A DNA stretch of 64,000 nucleotides from Wyeomyia smithii (GCF_029784165.1 NC_073696.1:262242494-262306493); one strand, 5' to 3'. Shown: positions 44,995-58,600, counted from the first letter of the stretch. Made by a program: numbers and translations. Notes: a model not told the origin generated them from the letters alone.

Positions 44995-47900
44995 GACCGC
45001 ACGACGAATAAACACTATTGACGGGTGAAGGATTCAACTATATCCATTTCATGGTATTTTTCTGTCCTACCGATCAGTCATTTATAGTTAATATAAGATC
45101 CTTGGCCGTCATTATGGTCTCAAAAACAAGATAAACAAAAGATTCGTCAAACGATCACTTTGAAAAATAAACGTACTACCTCATTCTCTCGGCTATAGGG
45201 CAAAAATTGCGCTCCCCTCTAGCCCCTAGACTAGAGCAGAATAATTGGTATGCGATGCTGCGTGCGCCACTTCGGCGCATACCAGTAGCGCAGCAACATT
45301 AGTCGAACAGAAAAAGAAAAAAAAAAGATCTCCAGGTTACGAGATGATGCATCGAAAGCAAGAGTAACGTATGTTTTATTGGTACACCGTCTCTGTGTGA
45401 CCTTGCATAATTATCTGGCTCCAATACTGAATACGATTCGAACTTTCAATTACCATACTGAATACATCGTTGTGGTGTATAAACCGTAAAACGAATGGTC
45501 TATCGAAAAAAATAACGAAGAGAAGCCGATAAATCATGGAATTCGATCGAGTTTTTTTCCTTCTCTTTTCCCTTCGCTCGGATCAGGTGCGCTTCCACTT
45601 CTGTGATCGCAGTTTTTTTTTCTGTAGCACCTTCAGTGACAGCGGCATGAGTTTCCATTTTCGGCCGCGGATATCTATCCATAGACCATAGCCGTAGACG
45701 TCAGGCAGTAGCACTGTGGAGGATCAGTGGTAAATCAATCCATCAATCATACGACTTACAGTAACTGGCAGGCCGAAGCATGGTCAAATGTTTGCTTGTA
45801 CCTAAATGGATTACACTTTGAACCTAATGTATGCTGTACGGTAATTTCGGAGCATGTCATTAGCATCAACCGCATTTACACGCATAAGGAGACTCACGAG
45901 ACGCTGAACATTGAGTAAGCTCGCGAAGTTTAAGAGGATACTCAATGCGCACACGTGGAATTGCTGGTCGATCTTCGAAAGAGGTCAATACTAGTCACGC
46001 ACGCGTTTACAAATCATGGCTTGAGTACGGCACTGGCATAATCTGTATCGGATCGGAAAACCATGAAGGTCACTGGGCTAAGAAATTAATTATTGTTGAA
46101 CCAACGATCATTAGCGACCTTTCTAGTGCATTCAAACGGATTGCAACGGGACCTTTTCAATCTTTCATTTGAAACAGTCCATAGTCGTGCGCACGGGGGT
46201 GGTTCTGATTCTGGGCGCTACTTAAACTCCCAGTAACTGTCTAAAAATATAAAAAAATATTGAACTAAAAAAACTGGCTGAAAAAAAAAGTTTCTTAAAA
46301 CGTATGGAAGGAACTACTGATTGTTGTGATCAATTATTTTATGCAACCCTCCTTACGTCCTTTCTAAAGACGGTATCGAAAGTTACGATCGTACCCAAAA
46401 CGCTAGAGCCACGAAAACTCTCACAGGCGAAACCGTACTTTACGGTACGATCTTTATTGAACGATATCAAATTTATCAACCGATCAAGAAACAGGCAAAA
46501 ACAGCAAGTCAAAGAAAGTGGTAACGTCAGACATTATGCAGGCAAACCAACGAGCGACGTAAAAAATCAACTACGATAAACACTTGACACCAGTAATAAT
46601 CCTTCCCTGCTCTTCGGTGCAACTGACCCAATCCAGGCAAGACGATTGTTGGTTATACAACTGCACTAGCTAAACATTATTGGTCCCACGTGAACATGTT
46701 TCACAGGAAATGCTGCGTTGTGAAAGGATGATGTGTTGCCTAGAACGTGAAACGGTTATTTTTAATTTTCATCGCAAATAATTGTCAGTATTTGTAATTG
46801 CGCACGACGAGCGAGTGAAAGAGCGACCGAAGCCTCAGCGAAGCAAAATAATGATTGCTGTTATTATTTATTTCGCTGGGGTTCTTTTTTGCCAAAGAGA
46901 TTGTACAAATTTCAAACGCAACCGCGTGCACTCGAATCGGTTCAGCCACTGGCACTGCGAAAATTGTGGGAGTTTATTATTGGGGCCAGACATAAACGTA
47001 CGCACATCGGTATTTGGTCAATTTTTGAATTAAAATTGAGCCATTTTTTCCTTTTTTGGAGTTTAGTTTCGATAGAACGATGTCAAACGTTTCAAATACA
47101 ATCTACGGTACGATGGCTCAACGTACGTCGCGTAGAGCCTCAACGATAGTCGTATTCACTTTGGCTTTAACCTAAGCGTGTAATCGCATAAACCCCTTAA
47201 TAGCTCAAATTAATGACGATTTAATGGAAACGAGGCTGTTACACCGAACAATTGGTCAAAGTTTCATAAGAATTGTGAACGAGGCTACTATACAGACGAA
47301 TTGTGCAACCACCTGAAAAAGATACACTTTTCAATATCAGCGTTTTGTTATGAATTATTATTATTCGAAAAAACATACTTTATGTCGAAGGAATAAAAGC
47401 ACATGACTGAAACATGACTGAAACTAATTATTTAATCCATATTTAATTCATATTTTTTTGTAGAGCGCTGATGCCAGACCTAGTTTGTATTGAAGTGAAA
47501 ATGTTTAATTGATCAATTTAGAGAAAATTAATTCGGAATTCATCCGGTTTACTTATAAATTTGCAGAACGTTTCGAACGCTGTTTAAAGTTAGCTTCAGG
47601 AATGTGCGAAGTTTCATAAATCACTGAATGATAAAAAAATAGTAATCAATATTAAAAAACTGAATGACTACCCAACAAACAATTATTAACTTAATAAACT
47701 CTTTAACAACGTTAATTGTTCAGCTTAAGCTGAATATCTGTCGATATAAACTCTCCCAAGCAGATATTCAACCTTTAACCAGTCGGATTTGGAGAAGTAA
47801 TACAGCTTGTTTACGTAAAAGGCTTAATTTTGTAAAATTGTTAGCCGACCGTTTTTCCATTTGTACCATACTACGATTTTACTCGGAGGTGAAAAATACT

Positions 47901-48090
47901 TGTACACTACCTCCAGTTTGTCTGAAACCAAAGTATCTATTAGGGCTGTGTAATCATTGAATTACGAATGAATAAGCGCTTACGTATTTGAGCGCCCCTC
48001 GGCGCAAACGTCAGAAAAAAAGAAACAAAAAGAATTGATTTGTATTCCATCCACACAGTCGCGGTGTCGTGGGTTCAGTTTGATTTTATT
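44995..48090. other. Intergenic, no gene recognised
   Basis: About 3 kb with short frames (for example 45727-45918, 46304-46579, 47664-47960) that match no family I know and lack splice-supported continuity. Composition is not unusual. Old, unrecognisable transposon sequence is the likeliest content. Confidence 0.4.
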
Positions 48091-48095
48091 ATAAA

Positions 48096-49000
48096 ATGGG
48101 TAAAAAACGTGATAAAACTTCTGGTAAGTAATTATTGGTTGCTATATAATGTCAATATATTGGCGTCCTGCGATAAATGCAATCTACTTCATGCTCAATC
48201 GCAATATTTTCGATTATTTTTCAGACAATTATTTCTAAATAGTGCAAACTCGAAGCTGAAAATCGGTGTTTTCAATAGTACCCCAAAGATGGGTAATAGG
48301 CAAATATTTGTATTGGCCAGATCGAAAAGCAAGTTGTCCGGCAGCGGGATGGAGCAAGTTATTGTGTACTGTAAAACAACAACGAATCGTACTGTTTAAC
48401 TGAGGCGCAGGTGGAAGCAGCCAATTTGTCCGGTACCAGAAACAAATCCGTATGCCAGCACCGTCAGTTTGCAAGAAATTGAAGGTCTGCCGTCATTTCA
48501 TGCGGCCCAGGTATGATCGAATTTATACTTGTATGTTCTTCCATGCCACAAAATGCACATCAATCGAACAGAAAACATTTCTATTTGAGTTCTGTTAGTT
48601 TTTCGCAAAAAATGAATACTGCGTCTGTTCAATTGTTACTGCAGATTCATAATGGTTTTTTTTTTTCAACCATCTGCTGAGCTAACCGAGTCTGCAAAAT
48701 GCAAAATTTTCCGAAAATTGGACAACATCAAAAAAGAAATACAAAGCTCTGTGATGAGAGCCATCGAAAACATGATTGTAAGGACAGAAGCAACAATAAA
48801 AAGCGATTTGGACGCAAAATTAGCTTTTATGCAAATACTATCAACACCTGATAAGGCAAACATCGACCCGTTTAATTTTGCTCCTGTCTCGTCCGAGAGT
48901 GAACTCAAGGAATTAGATTGTAAACTGGAGGATGCAGGATATGCGAAAAAGTTTGCACACAGTGGAATTAAGAACGTGAGCAGACGTGAGGTATAGTGAG
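48096..49000 (+). pseudogene. Decayed multi-exon locus of a mosquito DUF4806-like family
   Basis: A first exon may be MGKKRDKTS at 48096 with donor GTAAGT; its link to the rest is doubtful. A second exon-like block in one frame (to 48511) ends ETNPYASTVSLQEIEGLPSF-HAAQ before a GTATGA donor, but contains an in-frame TAA at 48397. A third (48652-48996) reads KCKIFRKLDNIKKEIQSSVM, IENMIVRTEATIKSDLDAKL, FNFAPVSSESELKELDCKLE, ending in stop. The pattern F-x-P-V-x-(S/N)-x-x-E-L-x-E-L-x-x-K-L matches the C-terminal, DUF4806-like part of a large, uncharacterised culicid family. AATAAA at about 49070 may be its signal. The stop makes a pseudogene likely; function unknown. Confidence 0.4.
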
Positions 49001-49149
49001 GCGCAGTGATTTTTACGTAATGTCATTAATTGGTGCCGTTAAAAATTAATTTGTATTTGTGTCGTGTCAAATAAACGATAGATGAGAAATAAAAATAAAA
49101 GTTTTCAAAACACTTCATCAGGTAGTGGTTAACATATGTGTCTTATCTA

Positions 49150-49830
49150 ATGCATGTTCCTCTTCGGGTTAAATTGTCTCTTGTTCAGCATTTGATAACG
49201 CTCATTCATGTAAGCCAAACAAGAAGGCTTGAATTTGCAATCTGAATGTTTTTTCAACAATAAATCAGCTTGAAAATTTTTTAGTTGCTTTTTACAACCA
49301 GCAACTAATCCGTCGCAGAGTTTGGTGAAACAGTTGCTCAATTGCTGAGAAAAATTCTTCGAAATACTTCCTCAGCAACTAAATATGTCTATCGAGGAAA
49401 GCTGTGCTATGGTTCCATTATAAGCTAAATTATTACTTGTACAGCATACAATAATGCCAATTCATGTAAGCTGGAGTATAGTGCATTATTACGCAACTTA
49501 CGCAACGATTATTCTTTATATTAATCAGCTCGGAAATTTTTCAATTTCTTTCGCTTACAACCCGCATCTAATCAGCTAGTGTGTTTGTTGGTACAGTTGT
49601 TCATTTGCTGAATAAAAGTTTGAAAAACTCTCTCTCAGCCACTGAGCCACTATGATGAAAAGCTGCGTTATGGATCCATCGTAGGTTGGATTATAACTTT
49701 TACAGCATATGTCAACTTAATTGTTTCTTCTGTATATGAACAGCTCAAAAATTGTTCAGCTGCTTCTGCTTAAGGCAAAGCATTCGGTCTTATTATCCAG
49801 CCACTGTGTTTGTTGGGATAGTCAGAAAGA
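49150..49830. repeat. Diverged direct repeat, about 250-270-bp unit
   Basis: Two and a half units are recognisable by repeated phrases: TTCATGTAAGC(C/T), AATCAGCT(T/C)GGAAAATTTTT-type, GTTG(C/T)TCA(A/T)TTGCTGA and GAAAGCTG(T/C)G(C/T)TATGG. They start near 49200, 49460 and 49720. No coding. Confidence 0.6.
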
Positions 49831-50029
49831 ATTGAATTGTTGTTTATGGCATGACATAAAGGGGGGGTACCTATTCTTGGTAACTATAAATAACAGGGAC
49901 AAAACCAAGAATCAAACCAGGAAAAGCTAGAGAAAAACAAAAAGAAAAATCGGATGAAAAAATTGTTTCTAGCCAGGCTTTTAGTAAACTAGGTTTAAGT
50001 AGAGTTTGTTGTTGAAGTACATGAAAGGA

Positions 50030-50310
50030 AGGGGTTCACGAGAAGACAGTGCTCCCCCCTCGAGTTCAAGTTGGTGGTGATGAATTTGAGGTGGTCGATG
50101 AGTTCGTGTATCTGCTCACTGGTAACTACCGACAACGATACCAGTAGAAAAATTTAACGGTGCATTATGGCAGGAAATCGTGCATACTTTGGTCTCCGGA
50201 GGATTCTCCGATCGAGTAGAATTCGTCGCCGCACCAAGTTACCCATCTACAAGACGCGGATCAGACCAGCCCTTGCGGTCTTCGAGCGGAAGGTTTTTTT
50301 AATCTCGAGG
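50030..50310 (+). mobile_element. LINE 3' fragment (RTE-like RT C-terminus)
   Basis: Translation gives RVQVGGDEFEVVDEFVYLLT, then in another frame AGNRAYFGLRRILRSSRIRRR-like sequence, which are the segment following the RT domain in the LINEs at 13883-17092 and 4990-6345. Stops and frameshifts throughout. Confidence 0.65.
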
Positions 50311-50339
50311 CTTTGTAAACTAAAAGAAGGTACCTATGA

Positions 50340-51060
50340 TTGATATCTTGTTTCAAATTTGAAGTATAGAGGTCGCTGGATCAAGTTTCGACCGTTACAG
50401 TGTCTGTTTACGTGTTTACTCACAATTTTCTTTTGTTCAGTCGTTCCGTGATCGCGTTGTTGATAGGGATTTCGGCTACTGTTTCATACATTTTTTCGCT
50501 GTATTTAGGCCGATACAAATTTTATTTTCAAAAATGTTGAAAATTGGAAGGGGACGAAAAAAGAAGTTGAAGCCGTTTTGTTAATATTATTTACTTTTCG
50601 ACAGCGTATATGCTTAATTTAGCAACAAACAAGTCCAGTGACAGTGAAAGTGTCATCAAAAGGCAAGCCAAATGATTAATAATGATAATAATGTGATATT
50701 TTTCAACACACTTTTGCAGGCAAGTTACAAACGTCGTAACTTGCACACAATTTTTTATGAAAGCTGTTCCTTTTTTTCTTCTCAGTGTTATTTATTTTTT
50801 GCCCTCCCCTTAGCTAACTTTGATAACCGTGGACTAAAACTATTCAAAATTTGTATCAGCCTTACTGCCCTTTCTGAATTAATGGTCAATTGCTCCAAAA
50901 ACGATTTCTAGTGGTAAGACTATAGTTGATATTGCGGTTGATGTAGCCGTTATTACCTTCAACGAAGGCTTGCCGGGTCTGTTTGCCGTTTACGTACGAG
51001 TTTTACGTGGGATTGGACGCTAACCGCATCAAAGTCGCTGAGCATCGCATGTCCGATAGC
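50340..51060. other. Intergenic, no feature recognised
   Basis: AT-rich DNA with no frame or repeat that I can place. Confidence 0.4.
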
Positions 51061-51073
51061 GCGAAAGAGGCTA

Positions 51074-52002
51074 ACGTGTGAGGAAAAAAATCCGAACAAC
51101 TTTTAAATTGGTCTACGATTTCAAGGTGCTGCACAAATCGTAAAATCCTTTTCCACAAAATGAAGATCCACTTTTATATAACTGGTAACACGACTAGTCG
51201 ATTCTGTCAAGTGACGCTTGGTTGGGAAAAAGGCGTGGTCGAAAGAAGATCGTCGTAAATTGATTTGCAATTTTTGTGAGCGAAATGAAGAAAAATCTAT
51301 AAGTGAAGTGTTCTACTATTCACAAGATCTTGGATATAGAAAAAAACATTTATATACATTATTGAAAAACTCTTCGAGAATGGAAATACCTTAAAAAAAA
51401 TCTGGTACCGGACGAAAATGCACTTTGCAAGAGAGCAAAGCTCGAGCGAAATTAAGGGTGGAAACGCCTGGTCGGTCGGCGTAATCATATCGTGAGCTGG
51501 GCAATAAATATCCAATTGATTAAAAAACGATGAGCTAGTATCTGCATAAAATGGGTTTAAAACTATAAATATAAGCACTATAAAAATGACAAAGAAGTGT
51601 TTTGGCCAGACCTTGCATTATCAAACTATGCTAATGCAACTTTAGCGGATTTGCGGCAAGGCAATATCGGATTTATTCCGAAAGAAAACAATCCTCAAAA
51701 TATGCCACTGCTGCAGTCTATTGAAATTTTCCGAGCAAATTTGAAGCGAATGATCTACCATAAAGGTTACAGAGAGAAAAATCAAGAAGTAGCTCAAAAC
51801 AATTGAAACATCCGGAATTCAGGAAGCTATAAAGCAAGTACCCCAGAGTATCAGGAAATCCGCGCGATGTGGAGCTGAGTTTTTCCTATGAGGTTTGTAA
51901 ATGAGTTACATTACTAGAATAAACAAACAAGTATAGAAAAATAAGCTGCGCAAGATTTTAATTTGGAATTGAAAGTTGGTTCGGATTTTTTTCCTCATAC
52001 GT
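51074..52002 (+). mobile_element. Short mariner relic with TIRs and TA duplications
   Basis: ACGTGTGAGGAAAAAAATCC at 51074 is mirrored at the right, ending at 52002 (CCTCATACGT), each flanked by TA (51072-51073, 52003-52004). Plus-strand frames give a transposase remnant: KLISEVYYSQDLGYRKK-like and RAKLRVETPGRS in the N-terminal part, then FWPDLALSNYANATLADLRQ and an SIEIFRANLKRMIYHKGYRE C-terminal block (51597-51806) of Tc1/mariner type. The conserved P-x-x-P-x-L-R-P-I-E block reads PLLQSIEIF, and many stops are present. The central catalytic part is deleted, so it is inactive. Confidence 0.8.
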
Positions 52003-52639
52003 TAGGTGCAGCCTTACATCAGACAAAATAGGAAGAAGAGGAAAATAAGGCCCAGAAAGGGCAACTTTACGGCGCAGGGATAGCTGACTGAGGGTAAAAA
52101 AAATATTAGGGTATTCATTATTGCGATTATTAAGATTTATAGCATTTTGAAACTTTAAACGCATTTTTCTCAAAACCATGTTTTCAAAATTGGCGAGCAG
52201 TAGAACCGAAAAAGTTTGCATCCGACTGACTTGAAATTTTAAATGTAGCTTCTTCATTAGATTATCTAGTGAAATACACACGATTTTAGCGATTGGTTAA
52301 CAGCAACAAAAGTTATAAACAATCAAAGTCCATTTTTCTGTCGAAAACGATTTAAGCCGTTGCCATTTTGCGAAGAAAAATTCTAAAAACATAATCATGT
52401 GTACTTCACTAGCGACACTTATGTAGATAGTGAAATTTTTTGACGTTGACTAACGTCTATAAGGAAAAGTGGTCAGGTTTTGAGCGCTTATTTTGCAGTC
52501 ATCTATAATCAGGTTTTCGAGGTTTTGGCATCAATCGATCAGAAATTCTTTTACGGCTAAGTTTATGTAACAAAAACAAACTATTTTTTGAGATACACTA
52601 TTGAAAAATTGGTAATCAATATCGATTGTCTAAATCATA

Positions 52640-54040
52640 CCGCGCAGCCAATCACTACCTCTCTTCCCAAGCACAGTCGACACTAACGGATACAATCGAT
52701 CTGACTTTGTTGTTATTGTTGTTGTCACTTTCTGTTTCCGATGTTTATGCTGCTGCTAGCGGAAAAAATCTTGCAAATATGCATCATTTTGTTGGTGTTA
52801 ATTTTACGACAGCGGCCGGCGCCCCATCATTTTAATTCCAAAACCGCACCAGTGACATGCGGACGCTAGGTGATAGCAGCTGAAAGGAGGAAAGACAAAA
52901 GAGTACCGGTCATCTCGTGCCGGTTTCACCCGTAATGCTGGTGGCTTTTAGTAGTAAATGACTACCTCAAAACACTTAAATGGCTGGAATTCTGGACGGA
53001 CTAACCAGAAAACAACAATATAATCGGCAACTGGCACCTTTTGGTGCCTCGAAATTTTAGTACAGAAGCGGCTAATTGAATTTTCTGTTTTACCAAATGC
53101 TGCTGCTAGCGGAAAAAACCTTGCAAAAATGCATGTTTGTATTGGTGTTAATATTACGACAGCGGCCGGCGCAGCTTTCAAGAAACATTTGTCTCTACCA
53201 TTTCATCATCTATGTAGCCCCTCCTTCTTTCTAATTATCTAACGAAGCCTTGGTATAAAACATATCGTTCGAACATTTCACCCCATCAGTTTTATTACTA
53301 AACCGTACCGGTTACATACGGACGCTATCTTGAAAGAATTCTGAACGGACTAACCAGAAAACAAGGATATATTCGGCAACTGGCACCTTTTGGTGCCTCG
53401 AAATTGTGTTATAGAAGCGGCTAATTGAATTTTCTGTTTTACAAAATGCTGCTGCTGGCGGATAAAACCTTGCAAATATGCATCTTTTGTTGGTGTTAAT
53501 TTTACGACAGCGGTCGGCGCCCCATCATTTTGATTCCAAAACCGCACCAGTGACATGTGGACGCTAGGTGTTAGCAGCTGAAAGGAGGAAAGACAAAAGA
53601 GTACCGGTCATCTCGTGCCGGTTTCACCTGTAATGCTGGTGGCTGTAAGTAATACATGGCTACTGCAATATACTAAAATGACTGGAATTCCGGACGGAAT
53701 AACCAGTAAACGAGAATAATCGGCAACTGGCACCTTTTGGTGCCTCGAAGTTTTATAATAGAAGCGGATAATTGAATTTTCTGTTTTACAAAATGCTGTT
53801 GCTAGCGGAAAAACCTTGCATAAATGCATGTTTGTGCTGGTGTTAATATTACGACAGCGGCCGGCGCAGCTTTCAAGAAAAATTTTTCCTTACCATTCCA
53901 TCATCTACTTAGCTCCTCCTTCTTTCTAATTATCTGACGAAGCCTTGGTATAAAACGTACCGTTCGAACATTTCACCCCATCTTTTTGATTCCAAAAACG
54001 CACCAGTGACATACGGACGATACGGATTTTTGTAATAAAG
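52640..54040. repeat. Higher-order tandem repeat, two alternating monomers of about 349 bp
   Basis: The phrase TGCTGCTGCTAGCGGAAAA (with variants) starts at 52748, 53098, 53447 and 53794: steps of 350, 349 and 347 bp. Monomers 1 and 3 share a distinct half (GGCGCCCCATCATTTT, GTGACATG(C/T)GGACGCTAGGT, AGAGTACCGGTCATCTCGTG); monomers 2 and 4 share another (GCGCAGCTTTCAAGAAA, CTTTCTAATTATCT, CCTTGGTATAAAAC). So a roughly 698-bp A-B pair is repeated twice. Confidence 0.88.
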
Positions 54041-54224
54041 GTTTACGGCTATAGTAATTTGCTAGCAGTTTCGTCTAGTGCTAAAACGAATATATTGAGA
54101 ATCTTCGCAATGTCTCGACACATGAACATGATCTATAAGCACAATTCTCGGAATACATCACATTTGTTAATTCTAATGTTTGTCTTGTCATTATTGTTCA
54201 AAGCACTCTAATGTCAGCAAATAA

Positions 54225-54770
54225 GAAAGTACTGTTAGATGAAAAATATAGAGTCCTACGTCATGCGGTCGGGTCTTTAATACCACCCTCCTACTATTTT
54301 AAATACATGAAGTTATATGCTGGGCTGGAGCTAACCTAGCATGATCTTTATCTATTTAATGTCAAACAATTTTTTAAATTTAAAATTTTTGCTTGAATCG
54401 TTCTGGTCTCCAATTTCAGATAGTTTCGTTCAGTTTGCTTTTTGCTTAGATAGGAAAATTTTGACCCAATTCGCTAAATTAAATGATTGTCTTGGTAGTG
54501 CAGTTACGAACAAAGGTTTGATTCGAATATGTATGAAATGACAGCGATTAAATAAGAGAGATCCATTCTTCTAGTATATATTATTATTTATAACGTTTTA
54601 ACGTTTCAGCATTCAGAAATGCACTGTTAGATAAAATTGCAACAAATACTGGAGTTGCAATTCCCTCTACTATTTGTTTTAATGGAATATAAGAATACGG
54701 TAGTCAACGTCATGCGGTCGTGTCTTGAATACCACCCTCCTACTATTTTTGTTTTGGTGCACAATAGATG
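54225..54770. repeat. Pair of direct repeats with a conserved CGTCATGCGGTCG core
   Basis: ACGTCATGCGGTCG(G/T)GTCTT followed by AATACCACCCTCCTACTATT occurs at about 54260 and 54708, 450 bp apart, with a looser match upstream (CACTGTTAGAT). The core is better kept than its surroundings. Element type unknown. Confidence 0.6.
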
Positions 54771-54869
54771 ACGTCAGTAGTAAGTGCTGGTCGATTTTAA
54801 CACGTCTAAAATGTGGTGAACAAAGCTGAGATATATGACGAATAAATCACTTTGACACGTTAGTAATTT

Positions 54870-55035
54870 TAGTTGTGCGGAAAATGATTTTCTGGTTTCA
54901 TCAAGAAAACGGTGGCTGAAGCGCATCGAGTGTTTAAAAAAGTTTACGACAATGCCGCTCTAATTGATTGGTTTGGTCACTTTAAAGACTGCTCGCGTGA
55001 AGGAAGCCCAAACTGCCGTTCTATGCATAGTTGTC
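54870..55035 (+). mobile_element. mariner N-terminal fragment
   Basis: The frame reads KKTVAEAHRVFKKVYDNAAL then DWFGHFKDCSREG, the first helix-turn-helix of D34D-type mariner transposases (usually KKTAAEAHRML-V-E-x-Y-G-x-x-A-L...W-F-x-R-F-K). Nothing of the catalytic domain follows. Confidence 0.6.
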
Positions 55036-55685
55036 CCATGTTACTTTTAGTTGATTTCTATTTTTGACGTAGAACTGCGTCCCTCAGGAAGTTCGGCTAC
55101 ATACTCGGCTACATAGGGATGTAAAATGAAAATCTAAAACCGGAAAAAGTGGAAAATATGTCCAATTTCAAATGCTAATAAATCGGTTAGTTTTCGATGC
55201 ATTTCCTTCGTTCTTGCAGCAATAGATTTGAAAATCTTCTAAGATTCTTCCCAAATGCAGAAAATTGTAATTTTATTATTCAAACTTCTGTACTATTGAA
55301 AATTGTCAAGCCTTGTCAAAACGAAAAATTCGATCTATGATTGGTCAATATATGATTGATTCCCAAGCACGGTTGACCTTGCAATTTTAAATAAGCTATT
55401 TGGCCTATATAAGAGCCTGTTTCAGCCGAAGCTGCTCATGATCCTGTGAAGCACAGTCAACCAAACAAATGAATTGAAGATTTGATATTTTCTCGTTCTG
55501 CGCAATAACCAAAAGTTAGTTATTCTAATTTGCATGCACATGCACTAGGGTGCCAACCAAAATGGTCATCTCGAATTTAAAAAAAAAAAAAAAAAAAACA
55601 AAATGTTCGCCTGCTCGAAAAAACACCTTGTGCAAAATTTCAGCTCAATCAATAAAATGGGGTGAAGTTTGGCCTTTTAGAAAAC

Positions 55686-58600
55686 CGAAAAATCACCCGG
55701 GGGGGGGGGGGTGTTTACGTGAAATTCCGGTTTTCGAAAATTTGTTTTTCGATGCCAAATGACTTAAAAACGCATGAAACGTCGAGAACTGGTGCCATCT
55801 GAATTTTTTTTTGCCAATCGACTCTCTAGGGCTTTTTTTTTAATTGTGGAAGGCGGAGTTCAAAATGTTTAGGATTTATCTTTTGGAATTGATCACTAGT
55901 CTCTCCAAATAAACTGTATAATGACACACATTATAACTAGCATCGAATGCATTAAATTTCGTTAGGGTGGTTAATTTATTCGACATAGGGTGGTTCATAA
56001 TATTGTGAAAAAATGGGTATAAAATGAAAAAAAAAATACTTCGGTTCGTTTGAATGGTGTAACGTCTTCGACAAAGTTGTAGATAATAATTCTGTCTTTC
56101 CAAAATTAAAACTTAAAAAAATTATCTATTCAAAAAAAAGTTAGGAGAAAAATTAAAAATTAATTATTCGAAAGAGTTCATTTTTTAAAAATCTGATTTT
56201 TGTATTTAAACCTACAAAAGATTACCAAAACAATTATAAATCAAGAGAAAAAAAGCTGAAGAGATTGTTTATAAGACACGACCGCAGAGTTAACGTAGAA
56301 TACGACAGCCTGTCTTATGTCAATGTATTTCTTGGAATAGATTTTGGAATGCTGTCAATTGGGGTTAATTAATTTGATGGTCTCTCTGCTCCAGATGACG
56401 TTTACCTCTATAGCAGGCACCGATATCGACATTGAACAACAGCAGAAGTTATGTGCAGTTATGCGGTTTCACTTGTTGCCGTATTCGAAACAAGAATGAA
56501 ATTGAATTGTTTTGAGTCGATCTTCTGTATCAAGTTGCACTAAGATATCTTAATTTAGGCAGTGGCTACGAAGAGGCATATACGAGGGCAAATAGTGCAT
56601 TCCCCATCTATAGTATAACAACTCAAATAACAATTTTCTGCATTTCACGATAGCGTAGATAATTTAACAACTGATTGCTGCAAATAGTAAGACATGAGCG
56701 AAAAATTATGTGATTCAGGCTCATTAGCTCAAAAATTCTTCAGATAAACTTTGAGGCTTAGCTGAAGTCAAAAAAGCTTAATTGTGTTTGTCAATGCCAT
56801 TTATTGACAACTGAATTTTTTTTTCAACATGGCAAATTTTTTATTTAGTTCTGAATGATTTACAGTGATGATTAAAGTACGCTAGCCACACACGCTATAT
56901 AGCAAGCCGCACACGCTATATAGCAAGCCACGCACGCTATATAGCAAGCCACGCAGGCTAGCCACACACCTTATAAAGCTAGCGACACCCGCTAAAGATA
57001 TTCACACACGTTATGTACACACACTTTATATATACATACGCTGGATGATGGTGGCTTCTCAAACCACCTGGCGGTGCGAGTCTCTTTCAGGTTTGGGTTG
57101 TATTCACCCAGCGATACCTGAAATGGATTACCGTTGAGGGGGATACAACTTAAATCGAAGGGAAGCCGAACTGAAAGTGGTAGGAACTGCAGCTAACCAC
57201 TACCACGGTCGCTGTTACCCGCTGCTGCTCAACGCCGCCTTTGCCCCCTTTGCACTACCATCGCTCCTTCTGTCTGGTGCTGCTGCCCGCTGCTAGTAAA
57301 CTGATTTGCTTGAGGAGAAACTCTTCTATAGCCCAACGAGTGCATTCCCGGCTAACTAGGTACTCCATTCTGTCGTACTTTTTAAGGAAAGGCAACAAGC
57401 AACCAATCAAAAGTCGACATTTGCGTTTCGACAATGTTCAACAATTTTCACTAGTACAATAGTTCGAACAATCAGATTGCAGTTTTTTGCATTTGGACGG
57501 ATGTTCAAATGATTTTCCAATCGATTGCTGCAAAAATGACAGAAATCGGTTGGAAACTGACTGAGTTTAAAAGTTTAAAACATTTGAAATTGGACAAATT
57601 TCGTGACGCTCTCAATGTTTTCGGTTTTGAAATTGGACCCGCGTATTGAAGTTGGGTCCCTGTATATGTTGCCGTAACAAACCGTTTCGACTATAGACAT
57701 ATTTTTAATTTGCAGCACTCTATGAGAAATCAAGAATATTTTTACAGTCAAAACGGTTTGTTTGATTGGCATAGTGTATTTGGCAAAGTTTTGAATAATA
57801 ACTTTGTCCTTCGAAAAAAAAATAAATTAAAAAAAATTATAACTTTCTTCTGATTTCTCCATGACCGGTTTTGTAGTTTTTATTGAAAAAAAATCAGTTT
57901 GTTTTTAAATGGGCTGTTTTGGATAAATAATTTTTAACTTTCTTTTAAATTTTTTCAAAAAAATAATAATTTGTCTTTAGAGTGTATATTTTTTTTAAGC
58001 CAAAACTATTATCTACAACTTGGCTCTCAAAATATTTGTAATCATAAATACCTATCCGAAATAGCATTTTTCAATAGCTTTTTAAAAATGAGTTGTGTTT
58101 CAAAAAATTGAACCAATAGCACAAGATGGCATCTATTGCCCATAAAAACGTCTATGCAAAGCTTCAGCCAATGGACACGTTAACGTTCTGATGATGTAAA
58201 CTTGACAGAAAATGTATGGTCGAACTGTGAAAACTGTCAAAACTGTCAATTGTGTTGCGTATCTGATTAAGATCCCTATACTCTCATTATCGCTGAATAA
58301 CATCGATACAGTCTATTGTCCCATTATATAAGCCAGAGCATTATGTGTTCGATCAAGTGTTGGCAAAGGACATTATTGTGATGAATAAAACGAATAAACT
58401 GTCTGGTACAACATTCGAAAGAACAAGTACAAGTGTCCTAGAGAGTAGATTTTTCAAACAAAATAAAAAAAAAACATGTTCCATCAGTTTCCACCGTTTC
58501 ATGTACTTTTAAGACCCTTGGAATCGAGAACATTTTTCAAATATTCAAGTTCCATGTACCTCCCGTGTGTGATGTTGCAAATGACATGAAAGCATTCAAC

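Noticed and set aside
45727..47960. Several short plus-strand frames as a possible spliced gene
   Set aside because: No conserved motif, no consistent splice sites joining them, and ordinary composition.
48096..48122. MGKKRDKTS exon as the start of a ribosome-biogenesis-type small gene
   Set aside because: The start and donor look good but splicing to the next acceptor gives a stop after four codons, and the downstream frame does not follow such a family.
52948..53829. Minus-strand frames shared between repeat monomers as a gene family
   Set aside because: They have no start context, splice sites or recognisable domain; sharing is explained by the tandem repeat. Kept only as a finding to test.
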